Origin: Spinellus fusiger
Taxonomy: Eukaryota; Mucoromycota; Mucoromycetes; Mucorales; Phycomycetaceae
Direction of reading: 5' to 3'
NCBI GenBank assembly: GCA_025094145.1
Contig: JALLLS010000074.1
Coordinates: 62,001-126,000, forward strand
DNA length: 64,000 nt
This document shows, one piece after another, positions 11,652 to 22,773 of the stretch. A program made the position numbers and the translations under genes. The notes under the pieces were generated by a model. It was not told where the DNA came from and made no database searches. It was given only the letters and a program-made list of their open reading frames with translations. The stretch's first letter is position 1. Each line of letters opens with the position of its first letter.

Positions 11652-13482
11652 TTAAACATGTGAAGAGGGCCAACCATCACCAAAGGATCTGCAAAACACG
11701 TACTTACACCACTGATGATGGATTATTCTTGCTACATTCTTGCTAGCTACAGTCTGTGTTTCCATTGTAGATATTGCATTTTCAAAAGCATTGATATAAA
11801 ACACTCCATGATCTAAATTGTCGCTCTTTTCTTCCATGACAATGGATGGCCATTGATCTTCTATAATGGGAGTTAGCTTAGGAAAAGCCTTCCATTCCCT
11901 GCGATGTGTCCATGTATGGTTAATAAACAAGGTGTCAAGGAGATCCTCTGTTAGGGCAGTGGATGAGAATATTTTGATAATACTCTCTCCATGCTTCAGT
12001 GTCTTGTGAATAGCAAATGAAGTAAATGGAATATTGTTTGTTCTCTTGCTCTTCTTCTGTCCTTGCATAAAAGTATTGGGTAATAGTTCTTCAGTAGCTA
12101 TTATAAGGTTAGGTGTAATCTCTGGGTTTGTGCGTCCAAAATAGACAGGATTTGGGTAGCCCGCAATCAAAGTGACATGAACTGTATGATAAGGACGTGC
12201 ATGCTCCTTGGCTGGAAATGGCCATTCAATTCCACTGTCATCAGAGCTTATTGGGGCTGCCATAATGACAGCATCGTATCTTTCTTCTGTTTCTGAAGTA
12301 ACTACTTTGTACCTTCTTCTATTCTCTTGAAATGGCAGTAGTGGAATAGGGTCTTCTTGTACTTTTATGACTTTGGAATTGAGTCTTACAGTGGCATTTG
12401 AGTGTTGTGCAAATGCTTGGAAGAGTTGATGGTTTCCACCACGCACTGAAGATGCATCGTGTGCTGCCATGGATATCTTGAGTACACAAGAAGTAAGACT
12501 CGGATTACACACTAATACTCATATTGCATACACATATACACACACTTCTCTTCTTACCAGAGCACCCATTGCATGTAATTGGTCTATATCTTGTCCATAG
12601 TTTGCTCTTGTTGCTGTCTGAATTATCTCTTGATTGAACTTTACACTTGATCCTAATGCTTCAAAATAGGCAGCTGCTGTTGTATTTAGCAGGGAGTGCA
12701 TTCTCTCATGAGAAAATGCATCGGAAAGAGAATAAAATGGAAGTGCATTCTTTTGATAAAATGTTTCTTCAAATTGACGCATTGCATCTGACAGATGATT
12801 TGTCACCTACCACAAACAGAGGTGTAAATACAATTGTATCAGTGAATCTTTGTTTATCAGTGAATTTCAATGATACATTTGCTTATGTTATGGTGTTTTT
12901 GTAGAGTTAATGGCTATTATTTACCTTGACAGGAGATGCTCCATAGGTCCAAAGGAGTTTGAGTTGATCCCATAGAGTGACACCTGTTTGTTCATATAAG
13001 AACTTGTGTCCATCCCATAATCCCAATCGATCAGGTCTATCCTTCATGAAAGACAACTCCAGTCCAAACAGTTTTGTAGCATTCATGAGATTATGATTGG
13101 CATTGACAAAGATAGAGGCTCCCATTTCAATCATTCCCAGTTGAGGATCACCTTTGATAGGAATTGCATGAACACGACCTCCAAGACGGTCACTGCTTTC
13201 ATATAGAGTGATAGAGAGATCGATATCTGATGCGTCAAAGGCGTTGGAAAGCCAATAAGCTGCTGAGGTTCCTGCTGCTCCTCCTCCTTTGTTCAAAAAT
13301 ACAATGGCCAGTGTTAGTCATACCATTATTCTACACATTTAATGTAGTCAATCACCAATAACTGCGACATGCTTTGTAGGTTTTAGAAATACTTTCTGCC
13401 CATAAAGGTTACTACAGAATGCATTGTGAACTGTAAGATATAGGGCCAGTATCAATGACAGTGACTTTATTCTGATGTTCAT
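11652..13482 (-). CDS. Prenylcysteine oxidase/lyase-like flavoprotein
   Basis: Exons 13482-13356, 13286-12925, 12806-12558 and 12476-11652 give 520 residues. Residues 1-23 form a signal peptide (hydrophobic SLSLILALYLTV). A Rossmann FAD-binding motif VAVIGGGAAG lies at residues 39-48, split by intron 1 in the first glycine codon. The C-terminal region has the family block ENAISTMETQTVASKNVAR. The family (PCYOX1) cleaves the thioether of prenylcysteines in lysosome/vacuole with FAD and oxygen, releasing cysteine, an isoprenoid aldehyde and H2O2. Length fits the family. A functional link to the adjacent thioesterase-like gene (both could act on lipidated-protein remnants) is suggestive only. 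Confidence 0.9.
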
Positions 13483-15218
13483 ATCAGGTCAGGAGAAAGA
13501 AAGGAGTGAGTGTGTTCATTTTTCATACTCGTCCTTTTTATCTATTTATATAAGCCAGTGGTAAACTCAGAGATATACCACCCAGACTGTAGATAACCGT
13601 ATTCTATCTATCTCCAAGTGAGCTTATTTTATTTTCCCATGACTTGACTCTCCTTATGATGACTATTTAATACTGGTAATAAGGTTAGATAAGAGCCACT
13701 CACGCCATTATTAGATATTTTTATTCACTCTAATGGGTATTTACTATACTCAAGGCATATAAGAAAGTGTTGATATGGTTTGAGATGTAGATTCTTCAAG
13801 TTATTAATTGACCATCTCAAATTTGATAGTTTTCTATATCATTCTAAAACACTCAGGTATTCTTAATTACCACCCAAACTATCCCATACTGTGCTATTCA
13901 CACCACTCAAACTAATTAATAGATCAATTGACAGGATGAAACTATTTTGTTCTATTGTAGAGACGGGGTAAATAAATTCAGAGTCTTTACATTTCAAGCT
14001 ATTTTTTTTGTAACCAAGAGAAGTAGATACTGCTGGTTACATTTTTATAGCACAACTATCTCTATAGTACCTACCTTAGAATGATATTAAGAATAAGATA
14101 GATTCTATCAAACATCATATGAAAACTACTCTGATGTTGGAATGGAGTAAAATATCAAAAGAAGTGGTATACACACTCAATGTCAGTATGGGGTGGTGGT
14201 ACTAGACTTTGGTAGATGCTGAAGAATGGTGGTGATTACTAAGTAACCTACAAATAATAAATATTTATATTTGTGCATGAATAGTCTTATGTCTCTACTT
14301 GAAAAAAGAAAAATAAGAAAAATTCCATTAAGCTATATCAATATAAAGATAAAGTTTGAAAACAAAATGAAAAATATGTCTAATAGCTCTGAAGTTTACC
14401 CAAATACATTATTACTAACACGGGCTGTCTTTACTTGTGATTTCATATTGTAATTCTTTTCATGAATTTCACAGATGTGCTTAAGAGTTCACTTAAACTA
14501 TAGTATTATTTTTATTATAAGTTATGATGTTATTCTAGTACCAATTTATTGACTCGAGAAAACTCTTCTCTTTCTTTCTTTTCTTTTAAGGATTGGAGTA
14601 TTAATAGCAACACATACATACACACAAAGATTTTTCCGACTTGAGCAGTAATATCACCTTCCTTTTACACAATGTTAGATAGTTCTCTTTTACAGAACAC
14701 TAATTAAAACCAAAGATTTGCAAGCATGCATATTTTTATTTTCTTTTGTAAAGTATTTCAATGTTGTCGTCCATGGCCTTTTGAATCCAAAAGTATCTAT
14801 TCAGCTAAGGTGTGGTAAAACTCTGAATTTATCATTCAAATTCTTTTTCATTTCTTTTTATAATTATATTTCACTCTAAATGTTATTACAACTATGATCT
14901 AATGCAAGTGTAAATGGTTTAATGTCTCTTGTGAGTACCCTACATATTGGTTTTTTCTTCTTTAAGCGATTGTTTTAAAGAAATTCTTCAAAAATGATAC
15001 TTTTATTCATTTTTCTATGATGATATTAAATCATTTATTACTTTATAAACTGTTAAGCTGTGCTCTTCTCCTTTATGATCAATATACGCCACAGGTTCAA
15101 AATCTCCTAACTTTGCTATTATGAGCTTTTTCTTTTGATCTTTTTTCAGGCCAGGCTAATGCATTCAAATTTGATAACACGGCAGTTTTGTAATCCTATA
15201 TTTTTATTTATTATTTAT
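13483..15218. other. AT-rich gene-poor stretch
   Basis: Promoter of the oxidase gene at the left, then AT-rich DNA. One exon-like segment on the reverse strand (15166-15031, after a CATTAG acceptor) is open for about 46 codons (includes KLGDFEPVAYIDHKGEEH) and ends in TAG. I cannot attach it to a gene. Confidence 0.45.
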
Positions 15219-15833
15219 TTATTTAATTTCTTTGGATATTGTTTGGGTTGATAGTGGTGTAATTGTCCTGGTATCCAAAATGACTTCAGCAGTGTCAACG
15301 TCGCCTAAATTATCGTCTGTGGAGCTTTGACTTGCTTCACTCTCACTGCTGGTTTGTTTACTTGTTTTTGCTTTACTCTTTTCAATGAGTCTAGGAAAGA
15401 ATATTGGTAATAAGAACAATAGAGACAAAGGAGAAAGCCAGTATCATTTTGTAAAACTTTGGTAAATATTATAATCAAATAAAATAATCAATATTTGCTA
15501 TATATATATAAAGTGTGTATTACAGTCTTGGTTTACCTTTTATTTTCCAAGACTACAACCTTTGTTGGATGCAGCTGATTGTTATGCAATCTTAGTTCGA
15601 ACGAACTAAAAAAACACTGTTGGAAGAATCTCAACAATGTGAAACAGAACTCATGAATCTGATAGTGTGGAAGTTAACAAAGCAAAAGCAAAAGAGACAA
15701 TAAAACACTTTCTTATAAAATGTTTTAGGATATGCCTTTATTTATTTTTGTAAAATACTTTGAAATATCTTGCAAAACGCCTTGAGACAATTCGATTCCC
15801 AATTAACATTTGAGATCTTATTGAAATATTCAT
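15219..15833 (-). CDS. Putative small three-exon protein, unidentified
   Basis: Exons 15833-15759, 15658-15537 and 15390-15219 join with conserved phase (0, then 2) and GT-AG introns of 100 and 146 bp to give 122 residues. The N-terminus is rich in Arg/Ile/Ser (MNISIRSQMLIGNRIVSRRF), compatible with a mitochondrial presequence. The middle has a VVVLENK block. The C-terminal 55 residues are Ser/Thr/Asp-rich and probably disordered. No family recognised. The case rests only on open frames and splice sites; it could be a relic inside the AT-rich island. Confidence 0.35.
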
Positions 15834-16502
15834 TTTTCTTTTAATCTATTTTATTTTAAAACAAAGAGAGACGTCGGAATTTTCATAAAATGTTATGATA
15901 ATTCAAATTAATTATCTGTTAAACAGTGAGTAGAAGAAAGAAAAAGAAGAAAGAAAAAAAAAGGGGGGGGGGTCTCAAACTACCTTAACTTTTAATAGTG
16001 ATCTGGTAATTTCTATAGCTACTTGTAGAATTATTATAGGTCTTTAATTCTCTAGATAGAATAGCTTTCTTATTGGTTTAACACAAAAGGTTATTAGATA
16101 CTGAAATTACTCTATGACAATTCATTTGTGCAAGGGACAGCTATGAACAGATAGGCCTATAGTACTAAGTGTTGTACGTAGTCATCAGAAGAAAGTGTAT
16201 AGTATTGTCTGATAGCAGACATCAGAATACCGAATTTATTAAGACAATTGGATAAGTATTTATACTGATATTTCTACGCTACTATTCAATTTCTAAGTGA
16301 TAAATAAAGAGAGTCAGTGATTAATGGTATCAGAGGGAGTGATTAATAAAGCGGTGAGGAATTTGAGTCATTGTGATGAGTGTAGAGAGTGATAGATTTA
16401 GTAATCACAATGTGAAGACTACTCACTTTTACAAATAATAAATTAAAAAAGAAAAAAAAAAGTCATGATAATTAATCATTCAAGGTATATTTATAAGTTA
16501 TA
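15834..16502. other. AT-rich stretch
   Basis: No coding signal. Contains a short poly-A/poly-G tract at 15955-15972. Confidence 0.5.
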
Positions 16503-17060
16503 CAGTGGCTTGCGATAATCTTAGGTAGATTTTACATCCAGACCATGGTTTCGCCCTTCTTTTTTTTTATACTAAACATTCTTCATTTATCAATTTTTTA
16601 CTATACTATCTACCTTATTGAACAATATTGAACAACCCATGAGACATCTTTGGAAATAAGAAAAAAATATTGACGACTTCAACCACTGTCTCATTGCTCA
16701 CGAGGCCACTGTAAATAGGACCAGCCATGTTGCCATTTCTGCTAGGTTTGGAGTTTGTCAACAGTCAATTTCCCCTATCGTAAAGAGATACAAAAAAATA
16801 GATGTTTAAAGGCCAAGAGAAGCACTAGGCGCAAGCCTATTCTTAATGAGAGGTACGAGAGAAAGGTTGGACACACATTAGAAAGAGATTTATTCCACAC
16901 AATGGATCAACTTTACAAGCAGATGACCACCAAAGTGTCCATGAATAATCTTAGAAAAATGATGAAGAAGCTTGGCCTGTTTTCTTGTAGGGTGATTAAG
17001 AAACCTTCCCTCACCAACAAGAACAAGAAGATATTCACCCTTTTGTCTCTTTTTCAATGA
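16503..17060 (+). mobile_element. Tc1/mariner relic, N-terminal DNA-binding half
   Basis: Begins with a TIR-like end (CAGTGGCTTGCGATAATC) directly after a TA dinucleotide at 16501-16502. Two helix-turn-helix halves follow on the + strand with a frameshift between them: about 16680-16800 (ISARFGVCQQSISPIVKRYK) and 16810-17040 (RRKPILNERYERKVGHTLER, then the KKLGLFSCRVIKKPSLT block that ends the second helix-turn-helix). The DDE catalytic half is absent. The element abuts a Fanzor-like relic on the opposite strand. Confidence 0.75.
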
Positions 17061-17310
17061 TTGATATAACACTCTTGTCAAACTGATACGATAACCTTTA
17101 AACTTGGTAGCATCTTTTACCTTTATTCCTGTGCCATAAGCAATTACAGGCTGTTTGGTAAGATCATAATCCAATATTCTTAGGTGCCAATACCCTTTCT
17201 CACTAATAAAATAATAGTAAAAGCAATGAGTTTGAGATGTATTAATGTACTCTATGTGTGTGTCGTATTACCCTTGCACTGGCACCTTCTTCTTGCCTTT
17301 GTCTTTGTAA
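17050..17310 (-). pseudogene. Fanzor/TnpB-like nuclease relic
   Basis: Reverse-strand exon fragments about 17310-17272 and 17202-17050 join in phase over a GT-AG intron (17271-17203). The product contains EKGYWHLRILDYD, PVIAYGTG, KFKGYRISLTRVLYQSLKKR and then EYLLVLVGEG. This spacing (short hydrophobic VIAYG strand, KFKG-R, LYxSLKKR helix, hydrophobic strand) resembles the RuvC-like region of eukaryotic TnpB homologues (Fanzor). The expected acidic residue plus zinc-ribbon tail is missing where the Tc1 relic begins. The assignment is from memory of the family pattern, not a search. Confidence 0.45.
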
Positions 17311-18004
17311 CGGGTTCACTGGGTTTATTAAAATAAAAGAATATAAAATAGAAACTGACTAACATGTCAGACATAATAAACATACACAAACACTCACCAG
17401 ATCACAACTGTTGGTTTATATGCCAGACAAAGGCAAACAAAATAAAGAGGGTAGAGGTTATGAATAACAGCAGACAGCGTGGTTGGCAGGTATTTATATT
17501 CGAGCAGAAGAGAACAGGACGAATTTTCACAAGTCATTTACTTAGTCAGAACTACCAAAGTAATGCAGACTACAACAACATTTTAAAAAGAAAAGAATTC
17601 GTTAAAGAACAGTTGCCTAGTTACCCGTTGTGATCAAATCGTGTGTTGTGTCCCTGTTCATGCACTCTCTTTGATTTCCCTAGACTAGCCTTTGTATCCA
17701 ATACTCTATTTTGTTGTCCCTGCTAGAGGCCAAATATCTATACATTTATCTCTCTAGTGGTCCTGTTGATAACCACAGTGCCCTTTATTACAGAATAAAG
17801 GATATATTTTACAAAGTTACATAGTATAGATTTTGAGGCTACTTTTATATATTTATATTCTAAGCTATGATGATCAAAGCTATACGATAATAACATCTCA
17901 GTAAATCCATAGATGGATTCCCTCCTCTTGTCCCATGTATGTTTCAAGGGAAGAGAGAAACCTTTTTACAACAAAATCACTTTCTGGAATTCTATGGCTT
18001 TAAT
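17311..18004. other. AT-rich stretch
   Basis: Contains a + strand open frame at 17364-17633 (89 codons) with no recognisable domain or splice support. Nothing else seen. Confidence 0.45.
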
Positions 18005-18185
18005 ATATTTTACTGATAATACAATTTGATATTGAGTTATCCACAAAAAGAAACAATTATTTGGATATCCGCAAACCTTTTGATTTTAAATACAGATCCA
18101 TAAAAAGCAATAAATTTCAGACGTAAAAGGAAGGAGATATCACCGCCTAAAGGCCAGAAAAATCTCCTGGTGTGTATCTCAGTGA
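18005..18185. repeat. Dispersed repeat, copy 1
   Basis: About 180 bp similar to 60935-61110: both contain GATAATACAATTTGATATTGA, CAAACCTTTTGATTTTAA and AAAAGGAAGGAGATATCAC in the same order. It lies just upstream of a Tc1 relic, so may be a transposon end. Confidence 0.75.
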
Positions 18186-18319
18186 AGAGATGTTTGCGAG
18201 TGCTATTCTATTATTTTTATATTTCCACTCATGTTTCCACTACAAGTAACCAAGGTAACATCAACAGAAACAAATTATACTCCTGTAAAGGCTAAAAAAT
18301 ACAACTCTTCATACTCGCT

Positions 18320-18650
18320 CAATTATTGTTTACGAGTGTATTGTCAATAACCAGACACATGCCGAGATTGGACGCATGCTAAACATGAATCTCTCCACAG
18401 TTGGCAAAATATTAAAGCGCTATCGTGATAGAGGCACTATTAGCAATATAGCTATTCCGAGAAGACCTGGAATAATTAGAAGAGACGGTCGTATTATTTT
18501 TAGAGAAATAGAACGAGAGCCTGGACAGACAAAAAGGAGCTCTGCCAGAAAGTAAGAAACAAAGTATGTGTCCGAACTATGACAAAATTCCTGGAAATAA
18601 AAGGGTATTACACTCGTAAGGCTGTGAAGAAGCCTTTACAGGAATAAAAG
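18320..18650 (+). mobile_element. Tc1/mariner relic (DNA-binding region)
   Basis: Encodes IGRMLNMNLSTVGKILKRYR (first helix-turn-helix), GTISNIAIPRRPGIIRRDGR (basic linker) and, after a frameshift near 18545, VCVRTMTKFLEIKGYYTRK and AVKKPLQ. The DDE half is missing. Frameshift and truncation make it dead. Confidence 0.75.
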
Positions 18651-19249
18651 AAAGAAAGAAAGAAAAGAACATTGTATTCCATCGTCTGGCCCTTCATTGA
18701 TCAAAGCTGATCTCTGTGGTAGGAGTATCAGCCAACATCTACTGTATCGAGACGGTAAGGCCTATCTCTCTCAGCATTTGGCGTGTGCTCAACAGAAGTA
18801 GCAATGGCAGTGAAGTTGCCATAAGGCTGAAATGGCAGTCTGTAGTGGACACTATGGATCAGACATTGTAATTATAATAAAAGGGGGTTGTTTACTATTA
18901 TAAAGCACTCTCTTTTCTCTATGGATGAAAGAGTTCAACTCAACCCATAATGTAAATCATAAAAAGATAGTAAAGTATTTAGTGGAAAATAACACAAGAG
19001 CTCATTACTAATGAATACTTATAACCCTATAAAAGACTCTTTTGATGCCTAAATAACACCAATACTGAACAAGCAATACATATCTTTCATCAGCACAAAC
19101 AGCCACCAGGGATTGCAATAGATTTCTTTTGTTTATGTCTTTATTCTTTAGTTACAAGCAACTCTCGCCAACACATCACACGAGTCAATCTCCTTTGACG
19201 TGTGCTTCCTCTTTTTATCATCACGAGTGCTTCCTATGACCTGCTTCTT
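18651..19249. other. AT-rich spacer
   Basis: No coding structure recognised between the Tc1 relic and the RICIN-domain gene. Confidence 0.5.
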
Positions 19250-19941
19250 TTATATATCCCTGAATGGCTCCAAATTCCACCTTTGGTTGGATGCCTCTTC
19301 ACCTTCTTTCTTTACATACAAGATGACTTCTGCACCATTACAATCGTCTGCACCTCTGAATGTCTTGAGCCAAAGTGCATTGTCTACTTCTTACCTAATA
19401 TCAAGTACTAGGGATGGATCTGATTCTGTATGTATATAGCCCTCATGATCGATGGTCCAGCACTGGTTGCTTGTGTCCTCCTCAGTTGATTTCTCAGCAT
19501 ACTGAATAATATGACCTTGAGAAATAAGAAATAAGAAATAAGAAAATAGCCAATGGAATAAACACTTACTGTTGCTTCTTATCTTTCCGCCTTTAATATC
19601 AAGTACTTTTCCACTATTGACATTCACAAAGAAGCCATGTCTGTAGTTGAACAGTCTAAACCACAGAATAGAAATCGATGAGTAAAAAGGGAACACCACC
19701 CATCCACTTAACTGGTTAGGATTGGCTCCTGGTTTCTTCTCCCATATGATAATATGTGCACCATCTTCTTCAGATGCACCTTCCACGTCAATCACCTTTC
19801 CATTGAACTACCAATACATTCTAGTGTCAGCCATACAGTAAAAATAAAATAAAACAAAAAGGGTGGTGGGATGCGTGGACAGGTGAATGTACTTACCTGT
19901 GATGTGATATAAAAGGGGGTAGAGGGGATATAATGGACCAT
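19250..19941 (-). CDS. Single-domain RICIN (beta-trefoil) protein
   Basis: Five small exons: 19941-19897, 19807-19713, 19655-19570, 19515-19395 and 19355-19250, all in phase, 135 residues. Three repeats of the beta-trefoil pattern can be seen: GKVIDVEGASEEDGAHIIIW, then GKVLDIKGG with IIQYAEKSTEED, then LVLDIRGADDCNGAEVILY, each ending near a Q/W core (NQL, NQCW, NQRW). This is the ricin B-type carbohydrate-binding fold only. There is no catalytic toxin chain, no signal peptide and no membrane segment, so an intracellular lectin or scaffold is likely. All four introns are 40-66 bp. Confidence 0.87.
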
Positions 19942-20326
19942 GATCAAAAGAAGAGTGGAGTGGAGTGGAGTGAAGTGGAGTGATGCTTTGCATTTCCTTG
20001 GTGTATTTATACAGTGTATTCTCCATGCATGTGACGCATGCAGCCCCAGGTAGAGGGCAGGAAAAAGGGGGTAGGAAGATTTGTTACTGTTAGTCAAAAA
20101 TAGAGAATGCAGGAGAATATGCAGTATGAAGTCTTTTTGAATTTTATTTTGTATATAATACGTAACCTATTTCTTTTTGTTTCTATTGGTGTGGTTTGTA
20201 TTTCTTTTTTGTATGTAAATGTGTTTGCATAGGAAAAGAGTAAGTGAATAAGTGAGTAAGAGAGAAAGGGATAAGTGTTTGTGTATACAAGGGTGTACGC
20301 CTCAGTACAGTATTCTTCTTCCATGT
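19942..20326. other. Spacer between RICIN gene and SNZ
   Basis: Contains a GGAGT-type short tandem repeat at 19954-19981 (5' side of the RICIN gene) and the 3' flank of SNZ. No gene seen. Confidence 0.6.
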
Positions 20327-21459
20327 CTACCAGCCACGCTTGGCATACTTCTGGTCTTCGGTCAGCTCATCGAGATTGATCCCCACCATAGCCTCACCAA
20401 GATCCTCAGACACAGCAGCAAGAACAGCAGCATCTCTGTAGTGTGTAACAGCTTGGACTATGTTTATAGATACAGATGAGCGATGAGAGATGAGAGATGA
20501 GTAGTGAACAATGGGACCACAGACTTCTTTTGCACACTTACCAATAGCCTTTGCACGCTTGGCAGGATCACCCGACTTGAAGATACCAGAGCCAACAAAC
20601 ACACCATCACAGCCCAATTGCTATCCACAGTCAGTCACTGGTAGTAGACGCATTTCCTTACCATCATCAGAGCAGCATCAGCAGGAGTAGCAACACCACC
20701 AGCAGCAAAGTTCACAACAGGAAGACGGCCAAGACGGGCAGTCTCTCTGAGCAAGTCATAAGGACACTGGAGATCCTTGGCATAGGCGTAGAGTTCCTCA
20801 TCAGACATGCCAGAAGCACGACGGATCTCAGAGGTAACAGTACGGATGTGACGAACAGCCTCAACAACATTACCAGTGCCAGCCTCACCCTTTGTGCGGA
20901 TCATAGCAGCACCTTCATTGATACGACGAAGGGCCTCACCCAGGTTCTTGGCACCACAGACATAAGGAATCTTGAAGTTGTGCTTGAGGATGTGGTTGGA
21001 TTCATCGGCAGGTGTGAGTACTTCTGACTCATCAATGTAATCTACGCCAATTGACTCGATGATCTGGGCCTCCACAAAGTGACCAATGCGGACTTTGGCC
21101 ATCACAGGGATAGTGACAGCAGCCATGATTTCTCTGATCATCTTGGGATCGGACATGCGGGCAACACCACCATTCTTACGGATATCAGCAGGCACGCGTT
21201 CCAATGCCATGACAGCACAAGCACCTGCCTCCTCAGCAATACGGGCTTGCTCGGCATTGATGACATCCATAATGACACCACCCTGTACAAGTAGTTAAGT
21301 CAATGTACTCTCGGTGTGTCCTGTTCTATCTTGGTGTAGTGTGTTTACCTTGAGCATCTGGGCAAGACCAGCCTTAATGCTGTAGCCACTCTTTCCAGTG
21401 GTATCATTGGAGGCCTCCTTGGCGTGGAGGTTAGTAGGAATAGCAAATTGAGCAGACAT
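20327..21459 (-). CDS. SNZ1: Pyridoxal 5'-phosphate synthase, PDX1/SNZ subunit
   Basis: Exons 21459-21349, 21282-20662, 20620-20542 and 20457-20327 give 313 residues. (Beta/alpha)8 synthase that makes PLP from ribose 5-phosphate, glyceraldehyde 3-phosphate and ammonia supplied by the glutaminase PDX2/SNO. Seen: GGVIMDV with Asp43, [10 protein letters not shown] with Lys100 (sugar Schiff base, aligned to bacterial Lys81), the phosphate loop region [10 protein letters not shown] with Lys168 (aligned to Lys149), [13 protein letters not shown], and the [20 protein letters not shown]-terminal block. All catalytic residues are intact. No SNO gene lies in the window, unlike the paired arrangement in some fungi. 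Confidence 0.97.
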
Positions 21460-22773
21460 TGCAGAGTAAGATGGCAAAAGATTGGTATTTACCCCGAAGC
21501 CATCTTTTATAGAGTTTTGATTTTGAGTGCTTTGATAATGTCATCGTAGACCGAGAATGATAAGAAATAAGTTAGACCAATGGTTGGCCTTGTATCATGT
21601 GACTGTGTGAAACAAGCTCTCTATTGTGAGTCACATTGCAAGTCACTTATTGAAGTTCATCTGAAGGGAGAGGAATGAATAGGTAAGACAAGTCTTTTGA
21701 AGTCTTTTGCCGTAACACTAGATTATTGTATGGAGAAAGGGTTTAGATTGCTTATTGGAGTTAGTCCAAAGTCGATCTACATCTCTCAACCGGTGTTTTA
21801 TACTCTACTATAAACATTTCTATAGGAACATGTGATCCCAGGATATTCTGTTTTGCAAGAGACAGGGATGAGTTGAATAGAATGGGGGTTTTAAAAGTCC
21901 TAGTAACTCATGTAGTGATAATAGTAGTGATAATAACAGATAGAAGAGTAGTGATAATAACAGAAATCTTCTTACTAAGAATGATGGGCACTGCTGATAG
22001 AGAACAATAAACAGTACATAATAAACAATAAACAATAGCACCCACGTCAATCGTCGTAGAAAGAAGTCTCTCTAATATAGATATCCTTATTGTTGCATGG
22101 ATCCAAGAGCCTGTCTCTATTCCATCTTATTCTTTTACTTCACCTGTGTCGTATGTTAAAGTTTCGTGTGTTCCATCAGAAGCCAGCAAAATATAACCCA
22201 TCGTTTGTGTACAGTTAAAAATAAAAATAAAAAAAAATAAAAAAAGAAGACAAAAAGGAATTCTTAAGTAGCATTAAAGTCCCGGAGCATAAAACATCCG
22301 CCACAAAATCACTACTGAATGGAGAGAGAGAAGAAAGAGGAGAAAGAGGAGAAGATGGAATGCTACTGCATTTGGTTGAGTGTTTCAATAATAAACTCAA
22401 GTGCGTAAAGATCAAGTGTACTATTATATCTTTTCTTTTCTTAATAAAGAACTTGCAAGAAGATGGTCATAGCCAATGTTTATATTTTGTAGATTGAATA
22501 TTATACAATCGTCAATGTATTCTTTTCTTATTTGGATATAACGGATAAATTATGTAACAAGTAAATACGGTTAGTCAATACGACTCATTGCCCATTGCCC
22601 ATGACAAAGTACTGTTGATGATCCAATCCAAGAAAGAAAAAGAAGGAAAAAAAACAGTGGTAAATACACACTGCAAATGAGAACTGCTTCTTCTCAAGAC
22701 CATGAAAGAGAAGCATCTCAACTTCCTTTATATTTATGGTGCAATTGATTAAGAAAGAAGATACATTCTCTGC
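21460..22773. other. SNZ upstream region and spacer
   Basis: No gene with splice support. 21900-21975 holds short GATAATA(A)CAG-like repeats. A 24-codon reverse ORF at 22201-22127 is open but too short to call. Confidence 0.5.

Noticed and set aside
11660..11720. A possible 19-21-bp micro-intron near the end of the prenylcysteine oxidase gene
   Set aside because: GTAAGT and TTTTGCAG are present but far shorter than any intron here; the plain reading ends in a normal stop.
17364..17633. 89-codon + strand ORF
   Set aside because: No domain, no splice signals, lies among transposon relics.
19250..19941. Ricin-like toxin
   Set aside because: Only the carbohydrate-binding trefoil fold is present, without a catalytic chain or secretion signal.
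20327..21459. Expected SNO/PDX2 glutaminase partner next to SNZ
   Set aside because: Looked on both sides; neighbours are a RICIN-domain gene and DCC1. No glutaminase motifs in the window.
22127..22201. 24-codon reverse ORF (starts MGYILLASDG)
   Set aside because: Plausible-looking peptide but too short, no splice partners and no context.
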